A DNA stretch of 13,320 nucleotides. Source: an uncultured Clostridia bacterium (GTDB taxonomy: Bacteria; Bacillota; Clostridia; TANB77; CAG-508). Below the pieces are notes generated by a model. That model worked only from the letters and a program-made list of their open reading frames with translations. It ran no database searches and was not told the origin of the DNA. Shown here one piece after another: positions 1-8,723 of this stretch. Location of the stretch: positions 1 through 13,320 of the forward strand of contig CANQHH010000017.1 of assembly GCA_947623615.1 (NCBI GenBank). Direction: 5' to 3'. Positions within the stretch are counted from its first letter, which is position 1, and each line of letters opens with the position of its first letter. The position numbers and the translations under genes were made by a program.

Positions 1-111
1 AAAAGTATCGTACATGATGGCCTATCAGAAGCTTCTAAAGAACAACTAAAGAATAAAACAGGAGAAGAAATAGTAGAACAAGATTTAAAAAATCAAATGA
101 AAGATAAATAA
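1..111 (+). CDS. C-terminal end of an upstream gene, possibly an initiating sugar-phosphate transferase (partial)
   Basis: Frame 1 is open from the first base to a TAA at 109-111 and encodes 36 residues, beginning KSIVHDGLSEA and ending in a charged Lys/Glu-rich tail (KNQMKDK). The 5' end lies outside the window. Only the tail is visible, so no domain can be seen. The pattern 'I-x-x-V-x-x-D/E-G-[IL]-S' near the C-terminus resembles from memory the end of bacterial undecaprenyl-phosphate sugar phosphotransferases, which often head EPS operons, so that function is a guess from context. The gene ends 13 bases before the next start and is co-directional with it, so it very probably belongs to the same operon. 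Confidence is for a real coding end, not for the function. Confidence 0.6.
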   Translation, partial: KSIVHDGLSEASKEQLKNKTGEEIVEQDLKNQMKDK

Positions 112-124
112 AGGCGAATTATAT

Positions 125-1114
125 ATGGATTATTTAATGATATTATTAATTATTTTTTTAATAACAACAATATGTTTTAACATGCGTATAAATAAAACAA
201 ATGAATTCATGAGTAAAAAACAAACAGATATATTAAAGGGAATTTGTAGTGTAATTATAATATTTGTTCATATACCAAATAATTACTCAAATAGAATACA
301 AGATATTATAAGTAGCTTTGGATATATTTGTGTATCTATATTCTTTATGCTATCAGCATATGGACTTAAATATAGTTTGACTAATAAAACGGATTATTTA
401 AATAAATTTTTGCTTAAAAGATTACCAAGTGTAATAATACCTTTTTTAATTGCAAATATTATAAATATTATAGTTAATAAAAGTTATAATCCAGAAAGTT
501 TTAAAATACTTGGATTTGTATATGTACTTTTAATATATTATGTAGTATTCTACTTGATTTATAAATTCTGTAAAAATAGAGAAACTGCTGATAGCTTAAT
601 GATTACATTTGTCATACTTTTTAGTGTAATAGGAAAATTAACGAATTCATTAATTGGATGGCAAACTGAGCAAATAGGATTTATATTAGGAATTTTGATA
701 TTTAATTATTATCAATATCTTAAAGCATTCTTTAAAAATAAAGCAATTTTAAAATTAATAATAATGATAGTAATATCATTATTATTAGGAATTTTATATA
801 TAAAATTGAAGCATTTTTTATTTTTTGGAGATTATTTATTAAGAATAATATTAATGATTTCTATTGTTTCATTAATATTGCTAATAATAAGAAATATTAT
901 ATTTGATAATAAAATATTAGAAATTCTAGGAACAATTTATTACGAAATTTATTTGCTACAAGTATCTAATATTAATATTTTAGAAAAATTTGATATAAGT
1001 TCTAGTACTTTTATAATTATATTAATTTTTATGACGTTATCTGGTGCATATATAATGAATAAATTTGATGAAAAAATTATTAATAGAATGAATGAAATAA
1101 TAAAATACATATAA
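125..1114 (+). CDS. Acyltransferase-3 family integral membrane protein (polysaccharide O-acyltransferase)
   Basis: A 329-residue, very hydrophobic protein with roughly ten membrane segments spread from residue 2 to about 310. The second segment carries K38-x10-H49 (LKGICSVIIIFVHI), matching the R/K-x10-H signature of acyltransferase-3 proteins (PF01757), in which the histidine is essential. Residues 71-80 (SIFFMLSAYG) match the family's FF-x-x-SG element. Members transfer acetyl or other acyl groups from cytoplasmic donors to sugar hydroxyls at the membrane. Here the likely target is the repeat unit made by this operon. Lysine replaces the more common arginine, as in the 'LKGI' branch of the family. 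At 329 residues it is slightly short but shows no sign of truncation. The ATG at 125 follows a modest AAAGG at 110-114. The acyl group and the sugar cannot be told from sequence. Confidence 0.8.
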   Translation: MDYLMILLIIFLITTICFNMRINKTNEFMSKKQTDILKGICSVIIIFVHIPNNYSNRIQDIISSFGYICVSIFFMLSAYGLKYSLTNKTDYLNKFLLKRLPSVIIPFLIANIINIIVNKSYNPESFKILGFVYVLLIYYVVFYLIYKFCKNRETADSLMITFVILFSVIGKLTNSLIGWQTEQIGFILGILIFNYYQYLKAFFKNKAILKLIIMIVISLLLGILYIKLKHFLFFGDYLLRIILMISIVSLILLIIRNIIFDNKILEILGTIYYEIYLLQVSNINILEKFDISSSTFIIILIFMTLSGAYIMNKFDEKIINRMNEIIKYI

Positions 1115-1127
1115 TGAAAGGAAATTT

Positions 1128-2276
1128 ATGAAAATAGCAATGATAGGACATAAACGTATTCCATCGAGGGAAGGCGGAGTAGAAATAGTTGTAGAAAATT
1201 TATCAACAAGACTAGTAAAACTTGGACATAAAGTGACTATATATAATAGAAAAGGTAATAACGTTTTGGATAAAAATATAAAAACTAAAAAAATAAAAGA
1301 GTATAAAGGAATTAAAGTAAAAACAATTTTTACAATAAACAAAAAAGGATTAGATGCTACTATATATTCTTTTTTAGCTACAATAAAAGCTATATTTGGT
1401 AAATTCGATATAATTCACTATCACGCAGAAGGTTCATGTGTAATGCTTTGGTTGCCAAAACTATTTCATAAAAAAGTAATAGTTACAATTCATGGATTAG
1501 ATTGGCAAAGAGCAAAATGGGGAAGATTTGCTACTAGATATATTAAATTTGGAGAAAAAATGGCTGTTAAGTATGCAGATGAAATAATTGTATTATCTAA
1601 GAGTATTCAAAAATATTTTGATGATACATATAAAAGACAAACAATATTTTTACCAAATGGAATTGAAAAACACAAAATTATAGATATAGATATAATAAAG
1701 AAAAAATACAATTTAATTAAAGGTGGATACATATTATTTTTAGCTAGAATTGTGCCAGAAAAAGGACTACATTATTTAATAGAAGCTTTTAAACAAATAC
1801 ATACTGATAAAAAATTGGTAATAGCTGGAGGAGCAAGTCATACTAATAAATATTTTGAACAGATAAAGGAATTAGCAAAAAAAGATAAAAGAATAATAAT
1901 GATAGGATTTGTTCAAGGAAAAGAGTTAGAGGAATTATTTAGTAATTGTTATTTATATTGTTTGCCAAGTGATATTGAAGGTATGCCATTAAGTTTATTA
2001 GAAGCTATGAGTTATGGAAAAAATTGTTTAGTTAGTGATATAGAAGAAAACGTTCAAGTATGTAGAGATTACTTATATACTTTTAAAAGGAGTAACGTAA
2101 ATGATTTGAAAGATAAATTACAACAATTATTAGAAGATAATAACATGTATAGTAGTGATGACATACAAAAATATGTTTTAGATAGATATAATTGGGATAA
2201 TATCGTAAAAAAAATAGAAGACATTTATATTGATATTGTAGAAAATAAGGGAGATAAATATGGTAAAAATAATTAG
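1128..2276 (+). CDS. GT4 family glycosyltransferase (DUF1972/rhamnosyltransferase-like)
   Basis: A 382-residue cytoplasmic GT-B glycosyltransferase. The N-terminus (MKIAMIGHKRIPSREGGVE) has the glycine-rich acceptor-side loop with G16-G17, of the type seen in the DUF1972/Cps2T-like branch of GT4, several members of which are rhamnosyltransferases. The C-terminal Rossmann half shows the donor-binding pattern LARIVPEKG (205-213) and the retaining-GT4 motif E284-x7-E292 within SDIEGMPLSLLEA (281-293). Residues HYHAEG (97-102) and TIHGLDWQR (120-128) belong to the inter-domain cleft. It should transfer a sugar from a nucleotide donor to the lipid-linked growing repeat unit. The start follows AAAGGA at 1117-1122 and lies 13 bases after the previous stop. 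The gene overlaps the next one by 17 bases, implying coupled translation. The donor sugar is unknown; rhamnose is only a possibility by family resemblance. Confidence 0.9.
   Translation: MKIAMIGHKRIPSREGGVEIVVENLSTRLVKLGHKVTIYNRKGNNVLDKNIKTKKIKEYKGIKVKTIFTINKKGLDATIYSFLATIKAIFGKFDIIHYHAEGSCVMLWLPKLFHKKVIVTIHGLDWQRAKWGRFATRYIKFGEKMAVKYADEIIVLSKSIQKYFDDTYKRQTIFLPNGIEKHKIIDIDIIKKKYNLIKGGYILFLARIVPEKGLHYLIEAFKQIHTDKKLVIAGGASHTNKYFEQIKELAKKDKRIIMIGFVQGKELEELFSNCYLYCLPSDIEGMPLSLLEAMSYGKNCLVSDIEENVQVCRDYLYTFKRSNVNDLKDKLQQLLEDNNMYSSDDIQKYVLDRYNWDNIVKKIEDIYIDIVENKGDKYGKNN
2247..2253 (+). promoter_or_regulatory. Ribosome binding site AAGGGAG inside the preceding gene
   Basis: AAGGGAG lies six bases before the ATG at 2260, within the last codons of the GT4 gene. 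It fixes the start of the second acyltransferase and supports the 17-base overlap. Confidence 0.75.
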
Positions 2277-3369
2277 TAATGATAGTAACATTGTATTAGA
2301 AAATAAAGAACATAAAAGACAACTTAATTTTGAATTTTTAAGAATAATAAGCATGATATTAATATTGTTACATCATTATGCTTATCATGGTGGATTAGTT
2401 GATATAGACCAAATTGGTGCTAATAAAATAGTAGGATTACTAATTAATATGGGAGGAAAATTAGGAAATATAATTTTTATATTAATTAGTGGATATTTTA
2501 TGGTAGATAAAGAGTTTAAAATAAAAAAATTATTAAAAATAATTTTTGAAACTATATTTTATTCAGTAGTAATCCTATTAATTTTATTAATTACAAATAA
2601 TATTAATTTTTCATTAAAAACTATAATAAAAAGTATATTACCAATTTCATATATTCAATATGGATTTGTTACTCTTTATGTTGGATTATATATTTTTTCT
2701 ACATATATCAACAAATTTATAAATTGTATAACTAGAGAACAATATAAAAATCTACTATCTATAGGAACTTTGACATTAGTCATTTTACCAACAATAATAA
2801 TATCAGGAAATTCATTTTATAATGTATTTATATATTTTATACATATATATTTAATTGCAGGATATATAAGAAAATATAATGTAAAAATTGAAAAGAGAAA
2901 AATAAACAAAATAATATGTATAACAATATTATTTATGGTTTGCTGTTCTGTGGGATGTATGTATATGAGTCAAAAAATAAATATTGCTAGCAAAGGTATG
3001 ACATATTTTTCTAAAACTAATTCAATACCAATTTATATATTAGGAATATCAATTTTTTTAAGATTTAAAGAAATTAAAATTAATAGAAGTAGATTAATAG
3101 AAATTTTAGGAAGAACAAGTTTTTCTGTTTATTTAATTTCAGACAATCCTAATTTTCGCTTAATTATGTGGAATAATATTTTTAAAACGCAAGAATTTTT
3201 TACAGCGAATACATTAATATTAATATTACATATAATTGCAACAGTTTCTATAATATATGTTGTTTGCTCAGCTATAGATATAATAAGAATTCATTTTATA
3301 GAGAAACCAATTTTTAATATATCAAAGATAAACACTATTTTCGAAAAAATAGATAAAAAATTTGTGTAG
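2260..3369 (+). CDS. Second acyltransferase-3 family membrane protein
   Basis: A 369-residue membrane protein with about ten hydrophobic segments after a charged cytoplasmic N-terminus of about 22 residues. The first segment carries NFEFLRIISMILILLHHY (23-40), giving the classic R28-x10-H39 signature of acyltransferase-3 enzymes (PF01757). IFILISGYFM (72-81) matches the FF-x-x-SG element, and FIEKP (346-350) near the C-terminus matches the usual 'IERP' element. These enzymes O-acylate surface polysaccharides. It resembles the protein at 125-1114 only at family level, so the two are probably not a recent duplication and may modify different positions or act with different timing. The start is fixed by an AAGGGAG site, and the first 17 bases overlap the GT4 gene. 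A 28-base gap, the largest inside the operon, follows it. Confidence 0.85.
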   Translation: MVKIISNDSNIVLENKEHKRQLNFEFLRIISMILILLHHYAYHGGLVDIDQIGANKIVGLLINMGGKLGNIIFILISGYFMVDKEFKIKKLLKIIFETIFYSVVILLILLITNNINFSLKTIIKSILPISYIQYGFVTLYVGLYIFSTYINKFINCITREQYKNLLSIGTLTLVILPTIIISGNSFYNVFIYFIHIYLIAGYIRKYNVKIEKRKINKIICITILFMVCCSVGCMYMSQKINIASKGMTYFSKTNSIPIYILGISIFLRFKEIKINRSRLIEILGRTSFSVYLISDNPNFRLIMWNNIFKTQEFFTANTLILILHIIATVSIIYVVCSAIDIIRIHFIEKPIFNISKINTIFEKIDKKFV

Positions 3370-3397
3370 AAAATTTATTGCGTAGAAAGAGGATAAA

Positions 3398-4276
3398 ATG
3401 AAGAATTTATATGCAGTAGTATTATTGTATAATACTAAAATAGAAGATTCTATTACATGTAAAAAAATAGAAGAATCAAATTGTAAAAATTTAAAAATAA
3501 TAATTATTGATAATAGCACCAAAAATTTAAAAAACGAAGAAATATGTAGGAACAAGAAATATCAATATATATCAATGAATGGAAATAAAGGACTATCAAT
3601 ATCATATAATGTGGCAATAGATTTTATAAAAAATAAAGAGAATGCTGATGAAGATGATTATATAATATGGCTAGATGATGATACAGAGTTAACTAAACAA
3701 TATTTTGAAGCACTGAATAAAGCTATAGATGAAAAACCAGAAATAGATATATTTGCACCTATAATATATGGACAAGATGGAATAATATATTCTCCAAATA
3801 ATGCTAGATATATAAAAAATAAATTAATAAAAAACGAAGATGATATTAAAAATATAACAAAATATAATGCAATAAATTCTTGTTTATGTGTAAAAGTAAA
3901 AATTTATAATGATTATAGATATGATGAAACATTATTTTTAGATCAAACAGATCAAAATTTCTTTGATGATATGAGAGAAAGAAATGCAACATTTTATACT
4001 TTAAAGACTATTATACATCAAAATTTTTCACAAAGAGGACAAAATTTAGATCCAAAAAAAATGTTGATGAGATATGAAATAAGAACAAAAGATATTATGA
4101 AATATGGAAGAAAAAAAATTTCTAGTAGTTTTAAATCTTTAATTAAAGTATGTGGCTTAGCATTACAAATGGGAATAAAATGTAAATATTTAAAAATTAC
4201 TATAAAATGCTCATTAATAGCCATAAAAATGTTTTTTATAAATATTAAAAATATAATTATGAGGAAAAATAAATGA
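3398..4276 (+). CDS. GT2 family glycosyltransferase
   Basis: A 292-residue GT-A glycosyltransferase. The N-terminal nucleotide-binding part starts KNLYAVVLLYN and continues to IIIIDNS (34-40), the usual 'vvDNaS' motif. GNKGLS (62-67) matches the 'N-x-G-[FL]-[AS]' element, and WLDDDTEL (91-98) supplies the metal-binding DXD (D93-D95). FLDQTD (180-185) sits where rhamnosyltransferase-like GT2 members carry an acidic acceptor or base motif, and IIHQNF (205-210) provides the later conserved histidine, H207. It should be an inverting enzyme adding one sugar to the lipid-linked unit at the inner face of the membrane. The last ~40 residues are basic and hydrophobic and may bind the membrane. AGAAAGAGG at 3384-3392 precedes the ATG. 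Its stop overlaps the next start as ATGA. Donor unknown. Confidence 0.88.
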   Translation: MKNLYAVVLLYNTKIEDSITCKKIEESNCKNLKIIIIDNSTKNLKNEEICRNKKYQYISMNGNKGLSISYNVAIDFIKNKENADEDDYIIWLDDDTELTKQYFEALNKAIDEKPEIDIFAPIIYGQDGIIYSPNNARYIKNKLIKNEDDIKNITKYNAINSCLCVKVKIYNDYRYDETLFLDQTDQNFFDDMRERNATFYTLKTIIHQNFSQRGQNLDPKKMLMRYEIRTKDIMKYGRKKISSSFKSLIKVCGLALQMGIKCKYLKITIKCSLIAIKMFFINIKNIIMRKNK

Positions 4277-5436
4277 AAGTATTATATTTTATGAATCATG
4301 CTGATAAAGGTGGCGCTATGTTAGCTTTATATGATTTATTAGTAGAATTAAAGAAAAGTAGTGACATTGAGCCAATCATATTTACAGGGAAAAAAAATAA
4401 TTTTAATAATATGTTAGATAAGATAAATGTTGAAAATTATTGGGCACCATATAAAAATTTTATTAGTTCATATAAGAAACCAAAAAATTTATTTCGTATA
4501 TTTTTATGGCTAAGATATATTATAAGTAAACCAATAGCATTGATGAAAATAGAAAAAATAATTGATTTTAAAAATATAGATATTATACACACAAATTTAG
4601 ATAGAATTGATATAGGAGCATATTATGCAAAAAAATATAATATACCACATATATGGCATATAAGAGAACATCTAGATGATGATTTTAAAACTATATCAAT
4701 TTTTAAAAATTATATTAAATATATGGAAAAATATAATTCTACATATGTAGCAATATCGAAATCTGTAAAAAATAGATGGGTAACAAGAGGATTACCAGAA
4801 AATAAAATAAAATTAATATATGATGGAATAAGAGCAGAAGGCTTAACCAAAAGGGAAATTAATTATAAAACAATAAAGATGATTTTTATAGGAGGATATT
4901 CTAAAAATAAAGGTCAAGAAGAATTTATAGAGGCATTAGGAAAATTACCACAAAAATTAAAATCAAAGATTGAAGTGGATTTTTATGGAAATGGTAATTT
5001 AAAATATATAAATTATTTAGAAAAGAAGATACGAAGTTATAACTTAAAAAATGTTAAATTAAATCCTTATGATAATGATATTTATTCAAAAATTTCTAAT
5101 TATACTATTGGAGTTAATTGTTCAAGAGCAGAAGGTTTTGGAAGAATTACAGTAGAGTATATGCTTGCTGGAATATGTCCTTTAGTATCTAATACAGGAG
5201 CTAACATAGAATTAATTAGTGATAAAGAGACAGGTATTATATATAAATATAGTAATATAGAAGATTTAGTGAATAAGATTATATATATATATGAAAATAT
5301 AGATAAAATATATAATATATCTTTGAAGGCAAAAGAAGATGCAAAAGAAAAATTTACAATAAAATTGCATACTGAAAATATTTTAAAGTTATACAATGAA
5401 TTAATTAAAAAAAAGAGGAATAATTATGAGCATTAA
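4273..5436 (+). CDS. GT4 family glycosyltransferase
   Basis: A 387-residue GT-B glycosyltransferase. The N-terminal half begins MKVLYFMNHADKGGAM with the glycine loop at G13-G14, and carries WHIREH (128-133) at the inter-domain cleft. The C-terminal half has IFIGGYSKNKGQEEFIEAL (204-222), the donor-binding beta strand and loop, and the retaining GT4 motif E287-x7-E295 inside SRAEGFGRITVEY (284-296). It should add a sugar to the repeat unit in the cytoplasm. The start overlaps the GT2 stop as ATGA (4273-4276). The 3' end overlaps the polymerase gene by 11 bases. A short (AT)6 run at 5281-5292 lies in the coding sequence and is consistent with ordinary Ile/Tyr codons. It is distinct from the GT4 at 1128-2276 in its N-terminal motifs, so a different linkage is expected. 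Confidence 0.9.
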   Translation: MKVLYFMNHADKGGAMLALYDLLVELKKSSDIEPIIFTGKKNNFNNMLDKINVENYWAPYKNFISSYKKPKNLFRIFLWLRYIISKPIALMKIEKIIDFKNIDIIHTNLDRIDIGAYYAKKYNIPHIWHIREHLDDDFKTISIFKNYIKYMEKYNSTYVAISKSVKNRWVTRGLPENKIKLIYDGIRAEGLTKREINYKTIKMIFIGGYSKNKGQEEFIEALGKLPQKLKSKIEVDFYGNGNLKYINYLEKKIRSYNLKNVKLNPYDNDIYSKISNYTIGVNCSRAEGFGRITVEYMLAGICPLVSNTGANIELISDKETGIIYKYSNIEDLVNKIIYIYENIDKIYNISLKAKEDAKEKFTIKLHTENILKLYNELIKKKRNNYEH

Positions 5437-6862
5437 TATATTTTCAATAGTAATTTTTATAATAATATTATTTATTATTATAAAAAATAAAGAATTAAAA
5501 ATGATATTATTTAATATGACAATCTTGACAGCCTCTATTGAGCTATACCTAGAATTAGGATATTTTTTAAAAATAAATGATATTCTAATAGGATATAGGA
5601 CAATTGTAGAAATATTTTTATATATTATTTCAATAATTTGTTTAATAAAATATCATAAAACTAAGATTAATAAAAATGCTTTTTTCCTTTTTACTATTGT
5701 AATAATTGGGATTATTAATTTAGTATTAATTCCAGTAAATATTAGAACAGCCAATGGAAATGTATCATGGGATGATTTTATTTTAGGGGAGACCTTTGAA
5801 TATGTAAACTTTAACTTTTTTGTTATACAAGAAGCTGTTCAAATGATAATCTTCATTATAAATGTATTGGCAATATATAATTCTTTTCAAAAAGAAGATT
5901 ATAAAAAAATTATTGTAAAATTTTCGAAAATAACAAAAATTATATTAATTATTGGATTAATTGAATTAATAATAAAATATATTTTTCATTTAAATGTATA
6001 TAATGAATTTTGCAATATTATATTTGGACAAGCATACGCTACAGTTTTGACAATTGCTGGAAGAGGATCTGGTTATATATTGCAAGGTTTGACTACTGAA
6101 GCTTCACATTATTCTTATGTACTTATGATTTCTATTATAATATTATTTGCTGTTAATACAATAACAAACAAAGAAAAAAAATGGATAATATTAGCTATAT
6201 TATTAATGTGCGCATCAATGTCTTTTAGCTCGGTATTATTTATAAGTGGATTAATATTAATATACATATTGTACTGGTTATATAATAGCAAAATACCAAA
6301 GATGAAGTTGATAAAAATTTTTTTACTATTTATTATAGTTTTATTTACAATTATACTATTAATATATAATTTTAATAATATATTTAATAATTTGTCAGAA
6401 AGTAATTTCTTAGAGCGTAGAATAAAAAGTTTAATACAAGAAATACAATTAATAATAAATGGACAATGGAGATATAGTAAGCAATCATTAGAATGGTCTA
6501 ACAGAGTTAGATTAGTTAGTTCATATGAAACACTAAAGTTGATAAAGTATAGACCATTATTTGGATTAGGAATAGCTTCTGTTGCATCTCATGGATCAAC
6601 TACAATGTTATTAGCAGGCATAGGTTTAGTAGGGACTTATTTTTGGATAAAGTATGTTTTTTACTCTTTAAAAGCTAATTTATCAAATGTAAATAGAAAA
6701 TATTATAAATTAGCAATTGCAATATGGTTATTAATTAATATGCTTAATAGTATGGGACTAAGAGTGTTTTATGAATTAAGTTCAATAATTTTGATGGAAG
6801 CTTTTACGATAATTTTTAGTAATAGTATTAAAAATATGAAAATAGGAAGGAAGGAGCTATGA
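5426..6862 (+). CDS. Wzy-like O-antigen/capsule polymerase
   Basis: A 478-residue protein with about eleven or twelve hydrophobic segments and two larger polar stretches, roughly residues 105-135 and 320-375. GLTTEASHYS (221-230) resembles the 'TEPSHYA' element of Wzy polymerases, just before a membrane helix. The second large loop contains conserved-type arginines (R360, R362) leading to YRPLFGLG (375-382) and HGSTTMLLAGIGLVG (389-403), the typical late 'P-x-x-G-x-G ... H-x-x-x-x-x-x-x-G' pattern of Wzy/WaaL-like proteins. Wzy joins flipped repeat units into polymer at the outer face of the membrane. Such proteins diverge strongly, so the assignment rests on topology, these motifs, operon position and the presence of a flippase at the operon end. 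AAAGAGGA at 5412-5419 supports the ATG at 5426; both flanking junctions overlap. Confidence 0.82.
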   Translation: MSINIFSIVIFIIILFIIIKNKELKMILFNMTILTASIELYLELGYFLKINDILIGYRTIVEIFLYIISIICLIKYHKTKINKNAFFLFTIVIIGIINLVLIPVNIRTANGNVSWDDFILGETFEYVNFNFFVIQEAVQMIIFIINVLAIYNSFQKEDYKKIIVKFSKITKIILIIGLIELIIKYIFHLNVYNEFCNIIFGQAYATVLTIAGRGSGYILQGLTTEASHYSYVLMISIIILFAVNTITNKEKKWIILAILLMCASMSFSSVLFISGLILIYILYWLYNSKIPKMKLIKIFLLFIIVLFTIILLIYNFNNIFNNLSESNFLERRIKSLIQEIQLIINGQWRYSKQSLEWSNRVRLVSSYETLKLIKYRPLFGLGIASVASHGSTTMLLAGIGLVGTYFWIKYVFYSLKANLSNVNRKYYKLAIAIWLLINMLNSMGLRVFYELSSIILMEAFTIIFSNSIKNMKIGRKEL

Positions 6863-7752
6863 AATTTGCATTTGTAATATTACATTATAAAAATATAGAA
6901 GACACTATAGAATGTATAGAATCTATAATGAATTTAAACTATAATAATAAGATTATAATTGTTGTTGATAATTATTCAAATAATGGTACTGGTGAACAAC
7001 TATTAAAAAAATATGCCAATAATAATATTGTAAAAATAATTATTAATAATAAAAATCTAGGATTTGCAAAAGGCAATAATATTGGAATGAAATATGCTAA
7101 AAAAGAAAAAGCAGAATTTATTTGTTTAATAAATAATGATACTATCATAAAACAAGTGGATTTTATAGAAAAATGTATTCAATATTATGATGAACAAAAA
7201 TTTTATATATGTGGACCCAAAATTATATCTTTAATAGATGGAGGAAATCAAAATCCATTTGTAGTTCCAAATCATTTTATAAATACAAAAAAGAAAGCTT
7301 TAGAATTATACATAAAAGGTATTATAAAGTACATTAGTTTTTTAATTACAAAAAAAATGTGGTGGGAGAGGGAAGAAAAGAAAAAACTAACAAAAGGATT
7401 GGAAAATACTAATTTAAATTCATTTAAGGATGACTTCCTTCTGCATGGAGCTTGTATTATTTTTAGTCCAGGTTATATTAATAGGTATAATAAAATTTGT
7501 GATCTTACTTTTATGTATGAAGAAGAAACTATTATATATTTATTGGCAAAAAAATTAAATTTGAAAATGGTTTATTATCCCAATATAGAGATATATCATA
7601 AAGAAGAATCTTCTACAAAAACAATTTATAAAGATGAAATACAAAAGTTAAAATTTGGACTAAGAGAAGATATGAAATCTAGAAAAAAAGTATTTATGAT
7701 AGCACTAAAAATGAAAAATACAAAGAAATTGGAAAATTTATTAAAAGATTGA
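6859..7752 (+). CDS. GT2 family glycosyltransferase (rhamnosyltransferase-like, COG1216 type)
   Basis: A 297-residue GT-A protein. KFAFVILHYKN opens the nucleotide-binding fold; IVVDNYSNNGT (34-44) is the 'vvDNaSxDgt' motif; NNKNLGFAKGNNIG (63-76) is the typical 'N-x-G-[FY]-[AG]-x-G-x-N-x-G' loop; and LINNDT (90-95) is the metal site in the NND form common in this branch. FLLHGACIIFS (193-203) matches the 'G-a-x-m-l-x-r' acceptor segment, FMYEEE (218-223) the late acidic motif, and IYHKEESS (245-252) the conserved histidine with a following serine. It should add one sugar, possibly a deoxyhexose, to the lipid-linked unit. The ATGA overlap with wzy (6859-6862) and a long purine tract AGGAAGGAAGGAG (6844-6856) give strong coupled initiation. 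Residues 140-185 form a Lys/Trp-rich insertion that may touch the membrane. Confidence 0.9.
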   Translation: MKFAFVILHYKNIEDTIECIESIMNLNYNNKIIIVVDNYSNNGTGEQLLKKYANNNIVKIIINNKNLGFAKGNNIGMKYAKKEKAEFICLINNDTIIKQVDFIEKCIQYYDEQKFYICGPKIISLIDGGNQNPFVVPNHFINTKKKALELYIKGIIKYISFLITKKMWWEREEKKKLTKGLENTNLNSFKDDFLLHGACIIFSPGYINRYNKICDLTFMYEEETIIYLLAKKLNLKMVYYPNIEIYHKEESSTKTIYKDEIQKLKFGLREDMKSRKKVFMIALKMKNTKKLENLLKD

Positions 7753-7757
7753 GGAAA
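7751..7757 (+). promoter_or_regulatory. Ribosome binding site GAGGAAA that decides the GT32 start
   Basis: GAGGAAA sits a few bases before the ATG at 7761. A TTG at 7749 in the same frame would place this site inside the gene and has no good site of its own, so the ATG is preferred. Confidence 0.75.
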
Positions 7758-7760
7758 ATT

Positions 7761-8723
7761 ATGAATAAATATAAAAAAATAATCAATCAAAATTGGTTAT
7801 TACTAAAAAATTTTGGTTTGAAAATAACTTTAATAGAATTATTAAGTAAAACGTTATTTAAAGGTGATAATTATATATCTCATATGTTTCATAAATATAA
7901 ACACGAAAATGTAAAAAAATATTTAAGAAATAAATATAGTTATTTAATAGAAGAAGCTAAATATAAAAAATGTCAAGAAAATGAGAAAATAAAAAATACA
8001 GATAATATATGGGTATTTTGGTGGCAAGGTATAAATAATGCTCCTAATATAGTTAAAACATGTATAAAAAGTATAAAAGAAAATTCTGGAAAACATAATG
8101 TTATAATTGTTGATAAGAACAACTATAAAAAATATACAAATATACCAAATTATATAATAGAAAAGGTAAATGACGGGAAAATTACGTTAACTAGTTTTTC
8201 AGATATTGTAAGAATGGATTTATTATATAATAATGGTGGTATATGGATGGATGCTACTATATTTATGACAAAAGAATTGGATAGTAATATATATAATTAT
8301 TCACTATATACTATAAAACATAATTTATATGCAGATTGGCATGTTTGCAAAGGAAAATGGACAGGCTTTTTTTTAGCAACTAATAAAGGTAATGAAAGTA
8401 TAGAATTTTTTAGAAAATTTTTCTATACCTTTTTAAGGGAAAAAGAAACTTTTATAACATATTTTTTAATTGACTGCATAATTGCTATAGGATATGAAGA
8501 TATTTATTATATAAAAAATACAATAGACAATATACCTATAAATGGTGAAGGGATTTTTGAGTTAGCTAAAATATTGTCAGATGAATATGATGAAATTAAA
8601 TATAATAAAATTATTAAAAATAACACTTTACATAAATTGTCATATAAGGATATATATAAATTACAAAATAATGGTAGAGTTACTATGTATAAACATTTTA
8701 TGGAGGGAGAAAATGTTACCTAA
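7761..8723 (+). CDS. Capsular polysaccharide synthesis glycosyltransferase (GT32/Caps_synth-like)
   Basis: A 320-residue protein from the preferred ATG; an in-frame TTG at 7749 would add four residues. After a basic N-terminal region comes IWVFWWQG (83-90), the family's opening strand 'W-x-x-W-x-q-G', then HNVIIVDKNNYKKY (112-125). The core TSFSDIVRMDLLYNNGG (144-160) followed by IWMDATIF (161-168) is the signature of the Caps_synth family (PF05704), related to GT32 enzymes that use the 'GG-x-[YW]-x-D' metal site; D164 is the candidate metal ligand. It should be a retaining glycosyltransferase, such as the hexosyl or galactosyl transferases of this group, acting on the repeat unit in the cytoplasm. 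It lies eight bases after the GT2 stop and overlaps the FrhB-like gene by 11 bases. The donor cannot be predicted. Confidence 0.87.
   Translation: MNKYKKIINQNWLLLKNFGLKITLIELLSKTLFKGDNYISHMFHKYKHENVKKYLRNKYSYLIEEAKYKKCQENEKIKNTDNIWVFWWQGINNAPNIVKTCIKSIKENSGKHNVIIVDKNNYKKYTNIPNYIIEKVNDGKITLTSFSDIVRMDLLYNNGGIWMDATIFMTKELDSNIYNYSLYTIKHNLYADWHVCKGKWTGFFLATNKGNESIEFFRKFFYTFLREKETFITYFLIDCIIAIGYEDIYYIKNTIDNIPINGEGIFELAKILSDEYDEIKYNKIIKNNTLHKLSYKDIYKLQNNGRVTMYKHFMEGENVT
8702..8709 (+). promoter_or_regulatory. Ribosome binding site GGAGGGAG that decides the start of the FrhB-like gene
   Basis: A strong GGAGGGAG lies immediately before the ATG at 8713 (five bases after its GGAGGG core), inside the end of the GT32 gene. 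The same frame stays open upstream to an ATG at 8581, but that extension overlaps GT32 by over 130 bases and translates to sequence unlike the family. Confidence 0.8.

Noticed and set aside
1037..1342. Open frames on the minus strand opposite the glycosyltransferase genes (this one and others at 3322-3555, 4018-4224, 5100-5396, 8661-8918, 11301-11579 and 11596-11838)
   Set aside because: All lie opposite well-supported genes, have low-complexity translations with no recognisable motif, and lack ribosome binding sites.
5281..5292. (AT)6 dinucleotide run in the second GT4 gene as a slippage site
   Set aside because: Tyr/Ile codons in this AT-rich DNA produce such runs often; six units is short and nothing else marks the site.
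6859..7752. Loss of the DXD motif (NND) as a sign of an inactive GT2
   Set aside because: 'LNNDT' is a common active form in this GT2 branch, and all other motifs are intact.
8581..8712. In-frame upstream extension of the FrhB-like gene
   Set aside because: It lies wholly inside the GT32 gene in another frame, its translation is unlike the family's N-terminus, and a strong GGAGGGAG sits right before the ATG at 8713.
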